Source: Legionella sp.
Lineage (GTDB): Bacteria; Pseudomonadota; Gammaproteobacteria; Legionellales; Legionellaceae
Direction of reading: 5' to 3'
Assembly: GCA_013697625.1 (NCBI GenBank)
Contig: JACCWN010000136.1
Location: 1-35,381, forward strand
DNA length: 35,381 nucleotides
Positions 1 to 8,379 of this stretch are shown here, in pieces; the first letter of the stretch is position 1; every line of letters begins with the position of its first letter. Made by a program: the position numbers and the translations under genes. The notes beneath the pieces were generated by a model that saw only the letters and a program-made list of their open reading frames with translations, was not told where the DNA came from and searched no databases.

Positions 1-101
1 AGCGTGGTTTCAAAATGCGATCCGTTTGCAAAATATCGTGGTTTCATCAAATTCTATTCGCAGAATATCGTGGGTTCATTCGCAAAATAGCGTGAGCACA
101 G
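1..101. repeat. short degenerate direct repeats at the window edge
   Basis: Four related units occur in 100 bases, with a core close to GCAAAATATCGTGGTTTCA. They lie at about 2-12 (partial), 28-47, 60-79 and 82-101. The last three begin GCAAAAT or GCAGAAT and run into CGTGGTTTCA, CGTGGGTTCA and CGTGAGCACA. Spacers differ in length but mostly end in TTC. The units cover the stop codon and the last 20 or so codons of the minus-strand gene here, so that protein's C-terminus is repeat-encoded. The array may continue to the left of the window. Function unknown. Confidence 0.5.
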
Positions 102-841
102 CTGATTCTGTTCGCGGGTTCTAACACCTTGCTGGTTCCGCGATGCGGCACAACAATACCCTGGAAACCAGGGCTGTCAAATACCAATAAATCCTTTGAA
201 GAAATAATCCGCAGTTCAAAATAATGCAAATTCTCTTGAAATTCTGATAATTTTGTTTTTTTAAGCTCATTTGTTTCATACTTTTGAATTAAGTAAGACT
301 GGTCTATTTTTAATAAAGCCGTGGATGGAGGATATAAAAAAACATCTAGCTCAAGAATGTCAGCTTTTTGTTTATTCCATAAATTGGTCTCATAAGTCCG
401 ATAGATGAATAAAAAAGGGGATAACAATACCATTGTTATCAAGGCTGTTAAATATACAAAAGGTAAACATAAAAGATTTAAGGCTTTCAGGGAACCCGAG
501 ACGAAAAAAAATAACACATTACTAAAACTGACAAAGGATTCTATTTCATCAAAGGTTTCTGAAAAACCTGAAAAACCTGAAAAACCCTTTAAAAGAAACT
601 TTGATATTGCTGGAACAAGGAATAAATAATCAAGAAATCCAACATGATAATCTTCAATCTCTGAATTGTATTGACCTAATAGTCCAATACAAAATGGAAA
701 GTGACTAAAAGCCCACATATGATTAATTTTATCATTGACACCCCATCCAGTAAGGCATCTGAAAAACCATAGAAAATAAGCAGACATACCCATTTCTTTG
801 TAGAAGAAAAGATTTCGCTTAGCAAAGGGGTTATAAATCAT
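47..841 (-). CDS. hypothetical membrane protein
   Basis: I do not recognise this 264-residue protein. A hydrophobic stretch at about residues 105-147 could make two membrane passes. It is preceded by a Phe/Gly/Ser-rich stretch (GFSGFSGFSE, about 86-95) encoded by a 9-base tandem repeat, and followed by a charged soluble tail of about 110 residues. The start ATG has a modest purine-rich site (AAAGAG, 5 bases upstream). The last 20 or so residues come from the left-edge repeats, so the native end may have been altered by repeat insertion or decay. No partner gene is visible on the left, and ald lies more than 300 bases away on the other side. It could be an accessory or host-interaction protein, but nothing in the sequence shows this. 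Confidence 0.5.
   Translation of the reverse strand: MIYNPFAKRNLFFYKEMGMSAYFLWFFRCLTGWGVNDKINHMWAFSHFPFCIGLLGQYNSEIEDYHVGFLDYLFLVPAISKFLLKGFSGFSGFSETFDEIESFVSFSNVLFFFVSGSLKALNLLCLPFVYLTALITMVLLSPFLFIYRTYETNLWNKQKADILELDVFLYPPSTALLKIDQSYLIQKYETNELKKTKLSEFQENLHYFELRIISSKDLLVFDSPGFQGIVVPHRGTSKVLEPANRISCAHAILRMNPRYSANRI
561..587. repeat. 9-base tandem repeat inside a gene
   Basis: Three copies of GAAAAACCT (the last ends in CCC) run head to tail. Read on the minus strand they encode Gly-Phe-Ser three times in the hypothetical membrane protein. The unit is a multiple of three, so copy-number change would keep the frame and vary the protein by three residues. Confidence 0.75.
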
Positions 842-1153
842 ATATTCTCTTTTTCCATGTTATTTAAAGGCTAATTGATAATGAACTTTAGAAGTTACAC
901 AATAGAAAAGCATTTAAATGTTCGAAAACTGCTCAAAAAGATTATATTATAACTTAATTTTAGGGTTTTAGCCACGGTTAAATTGCAAGACCTTGTCTTA
1001 CCACCGTTTTGTCCATTGCCCTCACCTCATCCTGCGAAAAAATATCATCATCCTACTCAGATTATTAGCGCGGGAGAGGGGCGGTTCATCATAAGCTGAA
1101 ATTGTGTGCTTATCTTGAAACTCAATAGTCTGCTATAACTTTAGTATCCTTGC
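842..1153. other. gene-free stretch with hairpin and REP-like debris
   Basis: No gene is supported in these 312 bases. A hairpin at 974-1007 has outer arms ACGGT/ACCGT and inner arms AAGAC/GTCTT, with TTT after it on the plus strand. It could terminate transcription leaving ald or be a repeat remnant. From about 1018 to 1083 there is a loosely symmetrical pair, CCCTCACC on the left and GGGAGAGGGGC on the right, of the kind seen in degenerate REP-type palindromes. A similar CCCCTCTCCCC string lies near 35365. Confidence 0.3.
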
Positions 1154-2275
1154 CTATTTTCCTGTAAATGCAAGATTAGCTGGTACATATTCATACCCTA
1201 AATCCCGAGCAACTGCTTCATAAGTTATTTTACCCTGGTGAACATTTAAACCATTCAACAAATGCGGATCACTTAACAAGGCTAATCGAACACCCTTGGT
1301 TACGATGTTTAATACAAAAGGTAAAGTTGCATTATTTAAGGCAAAGGTTGAAGTTCTTGGAACGGCACCAGGCATATTTGCAACACAGTAGTGCACCACA
1401 TTATCAATCACATAAGTAGGCTCTTGATGGGTTGTTGGCCTACTGGTTTCAAAACAGCCTCCTTGATCAATGGCTACGTCCACTAAAACAGAGCCTGGGC
1501 GCATACTTATTAACATAGACCGTGTTACAAGCTTAGGCGCTGCGGCTCCTGGAACCAGTACAGCACCAATGACAAGATCTGCACTGCTAACATAATGTTC
1601 AATCGCATCAGCAGTAGAGTAAACTGTACTCAATTTTGAACCAAATTGAAAATCTAATTCGTTTAACCGTTGCAGCGATCTGTCCAATACAATGACCCGT
1701 GCTTCCATACCCATTGCCATACGCACCGCATTGGTACCAACCACACCACCACCTATGATAACAATATTTGCAGATGCAACACCGGGTACACCACCTAAAA
1801 GGACACCGCTTCCACCTTGAGCCATCTCTAAGCAATGTGCTCCGGCTTGTATGGACATACGCCCTGCGACTTGAGACATGGGTGTCAATAGCGGTAGACC
1901 ACCGCCATCTTGGGTCACTGTTTCATAAGCTATGGCCGTTACGCCAGATTCTTTTAAAAGTCGGGTTTGCTGCAAATCAGGGGCAAGATGCAAATAAGTA
2001 AATAAGGTCTGACCCTCGCGCAGCCTCTTACACTCAATGGGTTGAGGCTCTTTCACTTTTACAATCAATTCAGCATTGGCAAACACTTCATCAGCGGTAT
2101 CTACAACTTGAGCTCCAGCACTGATATAATCTTCATCAGTAATACCAATACCCAGTCCCGCTCCTCGTTCAACTATTACGCTACTTTTAGCTCTTATGAT
2201 TTCTCTGACACTAGAAGGTACAAGCCCTACTCTATTTTCATGAGATTTTATTTCCTTAGGTACACCAACTAACAT
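1154..2275 (-). CDS. ald: alanine dehydrogenase
   Basis: Catalyses NAD-dependent oxidative deamination of L-alanine to pyruvate and ammonium (EC 1.4.1.1) in the cytoplasm, and the reverse reaction. At 373 residues it matches the family length. Substrate and catalytic residues known from characterised Ald enzymes are in register: Arg15, Lys75, His96 and Asp270. The Rossmann dinucleotide motif GGGVVG spans 175-180, with the acidic Asp198 that favours NAD over NADP. The start ATG lies inside the end of etfA (7-base overlap), so translational coupling in an etfB-etfA-ald operon is likely. Alanine breakdown would then feed pyruvate and NADH into a set of genes tied to respiratory electron transfer. 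Identification is firm; the pairing with ETF is the unusual part. Confidence 0.96.
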   Translation of the reverse strand: MLVGVPKEIKSHENRVGLVPSSVREIIRAKSSVIVERGAGLGIGITDEDYISAGAQVVDTADEVFANAELIVKVKEPQPIECKRLREGQTLFTYLHLAPDLQQTRLLKESGVTAIAYETVTQDGGGLPLLTPMSQVAGRMSIQAGAHCLEMAQGGSGVLLGGVPGVASANIVIIGGGVVGTNAVRMAMGMEARVIVLDRSLQRLNELDFQFGSKLSTVYSTADAIEHYVSSADLVIGAVLVPGAAAPKLVTRSMLISMRPGSVLVDVAIDQGGCFETSRPTTHQEPTYVIDNVVHYCVANMPGAVPRTSTFALNNATLPFVLNIVTKGVRLALLSDPHLLNGLNVHQGKITYEAVARDLGYEYVPANLAFTGK

Positions 2276-3225
2276 AACTTCCCCTTAAATCGATTGTGTA
2301 TTTGCTCAATAAATTCCGGAATTAATTTAAATAAATCACCTACTAACCCGTAATCTGCAATTTGAAAAATAGGCGCATCCTTATCACTGTTGATGGCAAC
2401 AATAACTTTAGAATCTTTCATCCCTGCCAAATGTTGTATCGCACCTGAGATACCAACAGCAATATATAATTGCGGGGCGACTACTTTGCCCGTTTGACCA
2501 ACTTGATAATCATTTGATACAAAACCTGCATCTACCGCAGCCCTAGAAGCCCCCATGGCTGCTCCTAAACTATCAGCCAGCTCTTCAATCAATTTGAATT
2601 TCTCAGCACTTTGTAAACCACGTCCCCCTGAAACCACAATTTTAGCATGACCCAAGTCTGGTCGCTTAGTTTGTGATAGTTCTCTTCCTATAAATTTAGT
2701 TTTTTCAGTCACATAGGCCCTGTCAATAGATTCTATACAACAGGAGGCTTGCACTTCAGTTACGGCGGTAAAGGCTGTTGGACGAATGGTTAACAATTTG
2801 ATTTTATCTAACACTCGTATCGTTTCAATTGCATTGCCTGCATAAATTGTGTGCTCAAAAGTATCCTCATTGATTATTTTAATTACATCAGAAATTTGGC
2901 TCAAATCTAACAAAGCAGCAGCTCTAGGCAGACTATTTTTACCAAATGTACTAGATGATGCCATGATCACAGTAAAGGAATTGGCAAGGGATGCAAGCAA
3001 TTCACTGCAAGGTTCTGCCAAAAAATGTTCATAGCAAGGATTGTCTGCTAACCAAAGGGCATGGACACCCATGAGTTGGGATGCTTCCTCAGCCACGGAT
3101 CTGCATTGAAAACCTGCCACCAACAGTGTGGGTTTGTCATCTAATTCTAAGGCAGCTGCAAGGATATTTCGCGTTGCAGGATGCATGTTTTTATTATCAT
3201 GTTCAACAAAGATCAAAACGCTCAT
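2269..3225 (-). CDS. etfA: electron transfer flavoprotein alpha subunit
   Basis: Large, FAD-carrying subunit of the ETF heterodimer, which takes electrons from acyl-CoA and other flavin dehydrogenases and passes them to ETF:ubiquinone oxidoreductase. At 318 residues it has normal length. The C-terminal FAD domain is complete: GGRG at 200-203, ASR at 226-228, GQTGK at 243-247, GISGAIQH at 258-265, NSDKDAPIF at 279-287 and ADYG at 290-293. It follows etfB by 9 bases and overlaps ald by 7, so the three genes are almost certainly cotranscribed. The fatty-acid dehydrogenases it would serve are not adjacent, though a 3-hydroxyacyl-CoA dehydrogenase gene lies further along at 14587. Confidence 0.96.
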   Translation of the reverse strand: MSVLIFVEHDNKNMHPATRNILAAALELDDKPTLLVAGFQCRSVAEEASQLMGVHALWLADNPCYEHFLAEPCSELLASLANSFTVIMASSSTFGKNSLPRAAALLDLSQISDVIKIINEDTFEHTIYAGNAIETIRVLDKIKLLTIRPTAFTAVTEVQASCCIESIDRAYVTEKTKFIGRELSQTKRPDLGHAKIVVSGGRGLQSAEKFKLIEELADSLGAAMGASRAAVDAGFVSNDYQVGQTGKVVAPQLYIAVGISGAIQHLAGMKDSKVIVAINSDKDAPIFQIADYGLVGDLFKLIPEFIEQIHNRFKGKLC

Positions 3226-3234
3226 TGTATCTCC

Positions 3235-3987
3235 CTATTCAAGTACTTTGGCTTCATGTTGTAATTTATCCAACAAGGCCTCTACCGAATCCACCATGAT
3301 GCCTCCTGCCCGAACTTTAGGAGCATTGACCTCTAAAACTTCAATATGGGGTTTAAGAGACAAGCCCAGAGCAGCCAACTCTATGATCGCCAAGGGTTTG
3401 GCTTTTGCTTTCATAATGTTTGGTAAACTTGCATAGCGAGGCTCGTTTAACCTTAAATCAGTGCTGACCACTGCTGGTAACTGTAGAAGTAAGGTTTCAA
3501 GACCGCCGTCTATTTCTCTGATAACCTCAATTTGATTTTTATCTACTGTTATTTTTGAAGCATTGGTAGCTTGCGGCCAATTTAAAAGTCCTGCCAACAT
3601 TTGAGGCGTTTGATTATTATCTGCATCAATGCTTTGTTTACCCATTAAAATTAGATCGGGTTGTTCATCCTCAATGATTTTTTTTAAGATTTTAGCTATG
3701 TGGATGCTCTCTAATTTTGTATCACTTTTAACCAATATAGCCCTATCTACTCCCAGAGCCAAAGCATGGCGCAAGGTTTCTTGAGCAGCGTCTGGTCCTA
3801 TACTTATGGCAACTATTTCTTTGGCTTGGCCACCTTCTCGTAAACGCAGGGCTTGCTCCACTGCTATTTCATCAAAAGGATTAATAACTTGTTTGGCATT
3901 GAGTGTATCTACATCGGTTTTATCCGCTTTTATACGAATTTTTACATAAGGGCCTACCACGCGCTTAGTTGCGACGAGTATTTTCAT
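3235..3987 (-). CDS. etfB: electron transfer flavoprotein beta subunit
   Basis: Small, AMP-binding subunit of the ETF heterodimer. The protein has 250 residues, as expected. The N-terminus MKILVATKRVV is the usual EtfB start. The ETF-beta signature is present (REIDGGLETLLLQLP, about 157-171, then STDLRLNEPRYASLPNIMKA). The ATG follows a clear ribosome site (GAGG, 4 bases upstream). It is the first gene of the etfB-etfA-ald run, so its promoter should lie in the short gap before the small secreted protein gene. I could not pick a convincing promoter there. Confidence 0.96.
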   Translation of the reverse strand: MKILVATKRVVGPYVKIRIKADKTDVDTLNAKQVINPFDEIAVEQALRLREGGQAKEIVAISIGPDAAQETLRHALALGVDRAILVKSDTKLESIHIAKILKKIIEDEQPDLILMGKQSIDADNNQTPQMLAGLLNWPQATNASKITVDKNQIEVIREIDGGLETLLLQLPAVVSTDLRLNEPRYASLPNIMKAKAKPLAIIELAALGLSLKPHIEVLEVNAPKVRAGGIMVDSVEALLDKLQHEAKVLE

Positions 3988-4072
3988 AGTTCCTCACCGG
4001 AAATCAAAACAACTTGCATCTTGCCAGATGAAGGGGTAAAAATTCAAGTAAATACTTCTATTTCAACTACAT

Positions 4073-4255
4073 TTAAAAACGATGGGGGTGAAGATCGTTG
4101 CGTTTAAAGCAAACCACCTGTCCTGTTGATAAAAGGGTACAGTGATGTGGAGGATTGAAAAGAAAAACCCTATCTACATGTGAATGAATATTGCTTTGAG
4201 CCTGTACAGTTGCAAAAAAAGATATACAAATTACATAGTAGATAAATTTAATCAT
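4073..4255 (-). CDS. small predicted secreted protein
   Basis: This 60-residue protein is unrecognised. Residues 1-19 form a convincing signal peptide, with a hydrophobic core and a VQA cleavage site before QSN. The mature part would be about 41 residues with two cysteines (Cys39, Cys49) and several histidines. The ATG has a good ribosome site (AGGA about 6 bases upstream). It starts 15 bases after the PAP2 gene on the same strand, so the two may form a pair. A periplasmic or secreted product is inferred from the signal peptide alone. Its small size and lack of a known family leave some chance that it is not a gene. Confidence 0.5.
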   Translation of the reverse strand: MIKFIYYVICISFFATVQAQSNIHSHVDRVFLFNPPHHCTLLSTGQVVCFKRNDLHPHRF

Positions 4256-4270
4256 GTCATATCCTGTAAA

Positions 4271-4930
4271 TTATTTGGTTAATTTATCAAAATATAGCAC
4301 ATCTCTCATGCATTTGTTTTTTCTGAGATATTCAGTTAATAAACCAAGTACTATGACATTGATTAAAAAAGCAACCATCACATCACTCAAATAATGATTG
4401 TATAAAACCACCCGCGTTGCGATCACAAACAGAGCAAGAAAAAAAACCACTAGAAAATAGCGGGGAAATAACAAACTTATTCCACCCATTAGAGAAATCA
4501 CTGTGGTTGCATGGCCTGATGGAAATGACCAATAGAGATTGTGAAATTTGAACCAATAAAAACCATATTCATTATTCAAAAAAAACAATTCAGGCCGTGC
4601 GCGTCCAAAACTTACTTTTAGAATAAAGTTTAACCAAACTGGGACAGCCATACAAATCAATAATAACCAACATCTGGTTTCGTACATTTCATTTTTATTA
4701 ACATAGCGAAAAAAAAGAGCTGTGAAGAAAAATGATACAATATAAAGCTTAAATTGCCCTAAATAGCTCAATACTACCAACATGGGCGCATTCGTACGAA
4801 AATCCAAATGGTGAAAATAAATGGCCAGAGGTTTATCAATAAAATAATAAGCCATAATCACAAGTAGCAAATACCCAATCACTACCTGTGGGGTTTTCAT
4901 GAACTTATATAATTTTTCAAAGGAATACAT
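4271..4930 (-). CDS. PAP2-family membrane phosphatase
   Basis: Integral membrane lipid phosphatase of the PAP2 superfamily (219 residues, about six membrane segments). All three catalytic blocks are intact: K105-x6-R112-P113 (KVSFGRARP), PSGH at 137-140, and R173-x5-H179-x3-D183 (RVVLYNHYLSD). Family members dephosphorylate phosphatidic acid, undecaprenyl diphosphate or phosphatidylglycerol phosphate; the substrate cannot be read from the sequence. In a window rich in peptidoglycan genes, a role in undecaprenyl phosphate recycling is possible but unproven. The ATG has a good ribosome site (AGGTG, 6 bases upstream). A small secreted protein gene follows. Confidence 0.9.
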   Translation of the reverse strand: MYSFEKLYKFMKTPQVVIGYLLLVIMAYYFIDKPLAIYFHHLDFRTNAPMLVVLSYLGQFKLYIVSFFFTALFFRYVNKNEMYETRCWLLLICMAVPVWLNFILKVSFGRARPELFFLNNEYGFYWFKFHNLYWSFPSGHATTVISLMGGISLLFPRYFLVVFFLALFVIATRVVLYNHYLSDVMVAFLINVIVLGLLTEYLRKNKCMRDVLYFDKLTK

Positions 4931-5027
4931 TTAAAACACCTAGGTTAAAGAGTTTATCTTGCAAAGGGACTGTCAATCAATGTCACTTTTGGTTAACATT
5001 AGAAGTTTATCATTACTAGACGATTAA

Positions 5028-5681
5028 ATGCCACAATTGAGTTTAATTCAACAAATATGTATTTGGGTTTTACCCCTTTTATTTGCTATTACTTTTCATG
5101 AAGCAGCCCATGCCTATGCAGCATTTCGATGTGGTGATACAACAGCTAAGATGTTTGGACGATTGAGTTTAAATCCAATTCGCCATGTAGATCCTATAGG
5201 TACGCTGCTTATCCCCCTAATGATTGGAGTACTCACTAAATTTACCTTCTTATTTGGTTATGCCAAACCAGTCCCAATCAACTGGGGGCAACTAAAAAAC
5301 CCACGTAGAGACATGATGTTGGTAGCCTTGGCTGGTCCTTTAGCAAATGTAATTATGGCACTGTTTTGGGCTTGTTGTTTTAAAATAGCAACCATGTTAC
5401 AGCTTTCAAAACCGGTTCAGTTTTTACTGCTTACTGCCCAAGCGGGCATCGTCATTAATTTAGTATTATTTATTTTGAATTTAATTCCCATTCCTCCCTT
5501 AGATGGCAGCCGAGTAGTGAGTAGTTTACTCCCTTGGAAAATGGCTCAGGCCTATTCTAAAATTGAACCCTATGGTTTTTATATTCTGATTGTATTACTC
5601 CTAACGGGGGTTATAGGATCTATGTTGTCTCCCTTAATTGATGCCTGTCTGCAGTTAATAAAGTTTATTTTTAAACTATGA
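5028..5681 (+). CDS. site-2 protease family (M50) membrane metalloprotease
   Basis: Multi-pass membrane zinc protease of the compact M50/site-2 protease type (217 residues, no PDZ domain). The HExxH zinc site is at 24-28 (HEAAH) in the first membrane segment. GPLAN lies at 103-107, and the third ligand motif PPLDGSRV (Asp159) lies in a later membrane segment. Such proteins cut substrates within the membrane; the substrate here is unknown. The gene overlaps pdxB by 4 bases (ATGA), so the two are cotranscribed and probably translationally coupled. No functional link to B6 synthesis is obvious. The ribosome site is weak. Confidence 0.88.
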   Translation: MPQLSLIQQICIWVLPLLFAITFHEAAHAYAAFRCGDTTAKMFGRLSLNPIRHVDPIGTLLIPLMIGVLTKFTFLFGYAKPVPINWGQLKNPRRDMMLVALAGPLANVIMALFWACCFKIATMLQLSKPVQFLLLTAQAGIVINLVLFILNLIPIPPLDGSRVVSSLLPWKMAQAYSKIEPYGFYILIVLLLTGVIGSMLSPLIDACLQLIKFIFKL

Positions 5682-6739
5682 ATATACTTGCAGATGCCTC
5701 CCTAAATGGGCTATCAGAGGCTTTTCCTGCACCTTTTGTGATTACAACTTATAAACAGGAGGATGAGATTACTGTCCTTCTACGCAATCAAGATGTTTTA
5801 CTTTGTCGCTCCACTTTGAAAGTAAATGCAGCTTTGCTTAAACAGCATGCTTTGAGATATGTTGCAACCGCAAGCAGCGGCATTGATCATATAGACCTTT
5901 CATATTTAAAATCAAATCAAATCCAGGTGCTCGATGCAAAAGGTTCAAATGCCAATGCAGTTACAGATTATGTGCTTTGTTGTATTGCATATTTACAAAC
6001 ACAACAAGTAATCAAAGGCAATCAGCTAGGTGTTATAGGCGTGGGCGAGGTGGGCTCAAAGGTGTATACCAAAATGGGCACTTGTGGGTTTAATGTGTTG
6101 GCCTATGATCCCCTAAAAGCTGAAACATATCCTGATTTTAAATGGTGTACTCAAGCAAATCTATTTGAGTGCGATGTTTTATGTATTCACGCAGAATTAC
6201 AGGACACCACCCCTTACCCTTCCAGGAATTTAATCGATGCAGCATTTCTTGCACGGTTAAAACCTGGCTGCATTCTTATCAATGCAGCCAGAGGGGGGAT
6301 TGTAAATGAGCAAGCCTTGTTATCCAATCAGCAATCACTTGTATATTGTACAGATGTCTATTTGAATGAACCGGCCATAGATGCTCGTATTATAACAAAG
6401 GCAAAGCTTTGCACACCTCATATAGCAGGACACAGTTTGGAAGCAAAACAATCGGCTTTGCGTATGTTAAGCCAAAAACTACACAAGATTGCAGGATTGC
6501 GCGCGCCCATTTTCGCACCCTCTAAAAAAATTAAACTCATACAATCTCTTAAGCAGCTGCCATGGCAACAACAAGTCTTGTGCTTATATGATCCATTGAA
6601 GGAAACCTTGCTTTTAAAGCAAGCAGTAGATAAGCAATCCGCTTTCCTATTATTAAGAAAACAACATAATACCCGCCATGATTTTTCAGTCTATGATTTT
6701 CAAGGTCCACCCTTTCAAGGTTTGAAGTGCAGCACCTGA
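5678..6739 (+). CDS. pdxB: erythronate-4-phosphate dehydrogenase
   Basis: Second step of the deoxyxylulose 5-phosphate-dependent route to pyridoxal 5'-phosphate: oxidises 4-phosphoerythronate to 2-oxo-3-hydroxy-4-phosphobutanoate. It is a D-2-hydroxyacid dehydrogenase fold with the NAD motif G121-V-G123-E-V-G126. The catalytic Arg205 (ARGG), Glu231 (NEP) and His248 (PHIAGHS) correspond to the PdxB triad. The early motifs CRSTLKVN and ASSGIDHID are typical of PdxB rather than of SerA or LdhA. At 353 residues it is slightly shorter than the E. coli enzyme, at the C-terminal dimerisation domain. It converges on murE. Confidence 0.93.
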   Translation: MNILADASLNGLSEAFPAPFVITTYKQEDEITVLLRNQDVLLCRSTLKVNAALLKQHALRYVATASSGIDHIDLSYLKSNQIQVLDAKGSNANAVTDYVLCCIAYLQTQQVIKGNQLGVIGVGEVGSKVYTKMGTCGFNVLAYDPLKAETYPDFKWCTQANLFECDVLCIHAELQDTTPYPSRNLIDAAFLARLKPGCILINAARGGIVNEQALLSNQQSLVYCTDVYLNEPAIDARIITKAKLCTPHIAGHSLEAKQSALRMLSQKLHKIAGLRAPIFAPSKKIKLIQSLKQLPWQQQVLCLYDPLKETLLLKQAVDKQSAFLLLRKQHNTRHDFSVYDFQGPPFQGLKCST

Positions 6740-6746
6740 ATTAGAT

Positions 6747-6765
6747 TGTGTTGCAATAAAACACA
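6747..6765 (+). terminator. weak hairpin after pdxB
   Basis: Arms TGTGTT and AACACA flank a 7-base loop, just downstream of the pdxB stop. No T run follows directly; an eight-T run lies about 25 bases further on at 6789-6796. It may contribute to ending the pdxB transcript, but is a poor intrinsic terminator on paper. Confidence 0.25.
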
Positions 6766-6822
6766 GGTATTCTAAGCAGATTGTAAGGTTTTTTTTGTTA
6801 ACATTTCAGTTCTGAGACCAAC

Positions 6823-6848
6823 CTGTATTACGACTTCGTCTAATACAG
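6823..6848. terminator. strong hairpin between convergent pdxB and murE
   Basis: An 8-bp perfect stem (CTGTATTA / TAATACAG) continues past one bulged C into GAC/GTC with a TTC loop. It lies between the two convergent stop codons, where a bidirectional terminator would be expected. Neither strand has a proper T tract after it, so it may act as a transcript-end stabiliser or be a repeat remnant. Confidence 0.4.
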
Positions 6849-6911
6849 ACTACGTACTTAACTTCGCTTGAAAAATCTAATAAGTTTAGTAAATGTCTGA
6901 AAGAATTTATC

Positions 6912-8363
6912 TTAAGCACGAGATACCAACCGCCTTATCACCTCTTGATCGGAAAAAGGGTGCTTCACCTGACCAATTTGTTGATAGGATTCATGACCTT
7001 TCCCTGCGATAAGAACAATGTCGTCTTTTTCTGCATGTTCAAGCGCATAAGCTATGGCCTCTTCTCTATCCATTATTTTATTGACATGAATACCCTTTGG
7101 AATGCCTGTAGCTATCTCATCAATGATGCGTTTAGGGTCTTCGTTGCGCGGATTATCACTGGTAATAAGGATATGATCTGCATAAATACTTGCCGCACGC
7201 CCCATCAAGGGACGTTTTGTTTTATCTCTGTCCCCTCCGCAACCAAACACCACCCATAACTGCCCTTTTTTTAAGTCACTCAAAGTTGATAAGGCTTTTT
7301 CCAAGGCATCAGGAGTATGGGCATAATCAACAAGTACATAGGGGGTATGCAGCACCACTTCCATCCGGCCTGGAGCGGCTTTTAATTGAGACATGATCTG
7401 AACCACATCTTCTGGAGGATAATCACTTAATAACAAACTAGAAAATAAGGCAAGGCTATTATAAATATTAAATAAACCCAAAGATCCAATGCGTAGTTGG
7501 TGTCTGCCCCAAGGCGATTGCACACCTATGGTGGTTCCCTGCACATCCATAGTCCATTCCACGGCCTGTACATCGCATGGATCATGCATCCCGTAGGTTA
7601 TTTTTTTAACTCCTGGGTTTAGCTGATTGGCTATTGCGGTTGTGAAGGGATCATCTTGATTGAGGATTGCAAACTTTAATTCCGGTCTTACAAATAACAA
7701 AGCTTTGGCAGCACCATAGGCTTGCATGCTTTTATGATAATCTAAATGATCCTGGGTTAAATTTGTAAAGACCGCTTGATCAAATTCAATGGCATCCACG
7801 CGATTTTGACTCAGCGCATGTGAAGAAACTTCCATACAAACCTGTTGGATATTCCTATTTTTATAGTCATGCAGTAATTTCATCAAACATAAAGCATCAG
7901 GGGTTGTGTTTGATAATTCTTGTAATTGGTTTACTTCACCCTGACCTATGGTGCCGATATAGGCGGATTTTGTCCCAAGTAGATGATGTGCTTGGGCTAA
8001 TTGATAAGCGATGGTGGTTTTACCATTGGTTCCAGTAATTCCAGTAACCTGCAAAAAGCTGCTTGGGTTATTATAAAATCGGTTGGCTATTTTAGCGAGC
8101 TTACCTGCTAACTGTGGAATTGAGACCGTAGGAACTGATAGCAGTGGCGGGCTACTAAGTTCGCAGGGATCATATGCAATGGCTGCAGCACCTGCTGTTA
8201 GAGCTTTGTCTATAAACAAACGCCCATCTTGATTTGAACCTGGGTATGCAAAAAACAAATCGCCAGCTTTAACTTTACGACTGTCATTTTGCAAATCTAA
8301 AATGTCACAATCGACATCTTCATGTGTAAACCAATCGCCTAATAAGTGACTTAATTTCACCAT
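6912..8363 (-). CDS. murE: UDP-MurNAc-L-Ala-D-Glu:meso-diaminopimelate ligase
   Basis: Adds meso-diaminopimelate to the muropeptide precursor with ATP in the cytoplasm. The ATP loop GITGTNGKTT is intact (108-117 from the start chosen here). The Lys in YGAAKALLF is the carbamylated metal-site lysine. DNPR near residue 403 is the signature that selects meso-DAP over lysine. Two starts are possible. An upstream ATG at 8393 would overlap ftsI by 14 bases and has no good ribosome site. I prefer the ATG at 8363 (483 residues) or the adjacent GTG at 8360, since AAGGAG lies at 8367-8372 and VKLSHLL fits the usual MurE N-terminus. It is the last gene of the local dcw run; murF does not follow. Confidence 0.95.
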   Translation of the reverse strand: MVKLSHLLGDWFTHEDVDCDILDLQNDSRKVKAGDLFFAYPGSNQDGRLFIDKALTAGAAAIAYDPCELSSPPLLSVPTVSIPQLAGKLAKIANRFYNNPSSFLQVTGITGTNGKTTIAYQLAQAHHLLGTKSAYIGTIGQGEVNQLQELSNTTPDALCLMKLLHDYKNRNIQQVCMEVSSHALSQNRVDAIEFDQAVFTNLTQDHLDYHKSMQAYGAAKALLFVRPELKFAILNQDDPFTTAIANQLNPGVKKITYGMHDPCDVQAVEWTMDVQGTTIGVQSPWGRHQLRIGSLGLFNIYNSLALFSSLLLSDYPPEDVVQIMSQLKAAPGRMEVVLHTPYVLVDYAHTPDALEKALSTLSDLKKGQLWVVFGCGGDRDKTKRPLMGRAASIYADHILITSDNPRNEDPKRIIDEIATGIPKGIHVNKIMDREEAIAYALEHAEKDDIVLIAGKGHESYQQIGQVKHPFSDQEVIRRLVSRA

Positions 8364-8379
8364 TTGCTCCTTGATATAA

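Noticed and set aside
159..173. CCCTGG-AAA-CCAGGG hairpin as a terminator
   Set aside because: It lies within the coding frame of the hypothetical membrane protein and has no T run.
405..629. Plus-strand reading frame of 74 codons
   Set aside because: It is the antisense of the hypothetical membrane protein, is Lys-rich through the complementary A-rich strand, and has no ribosome site.
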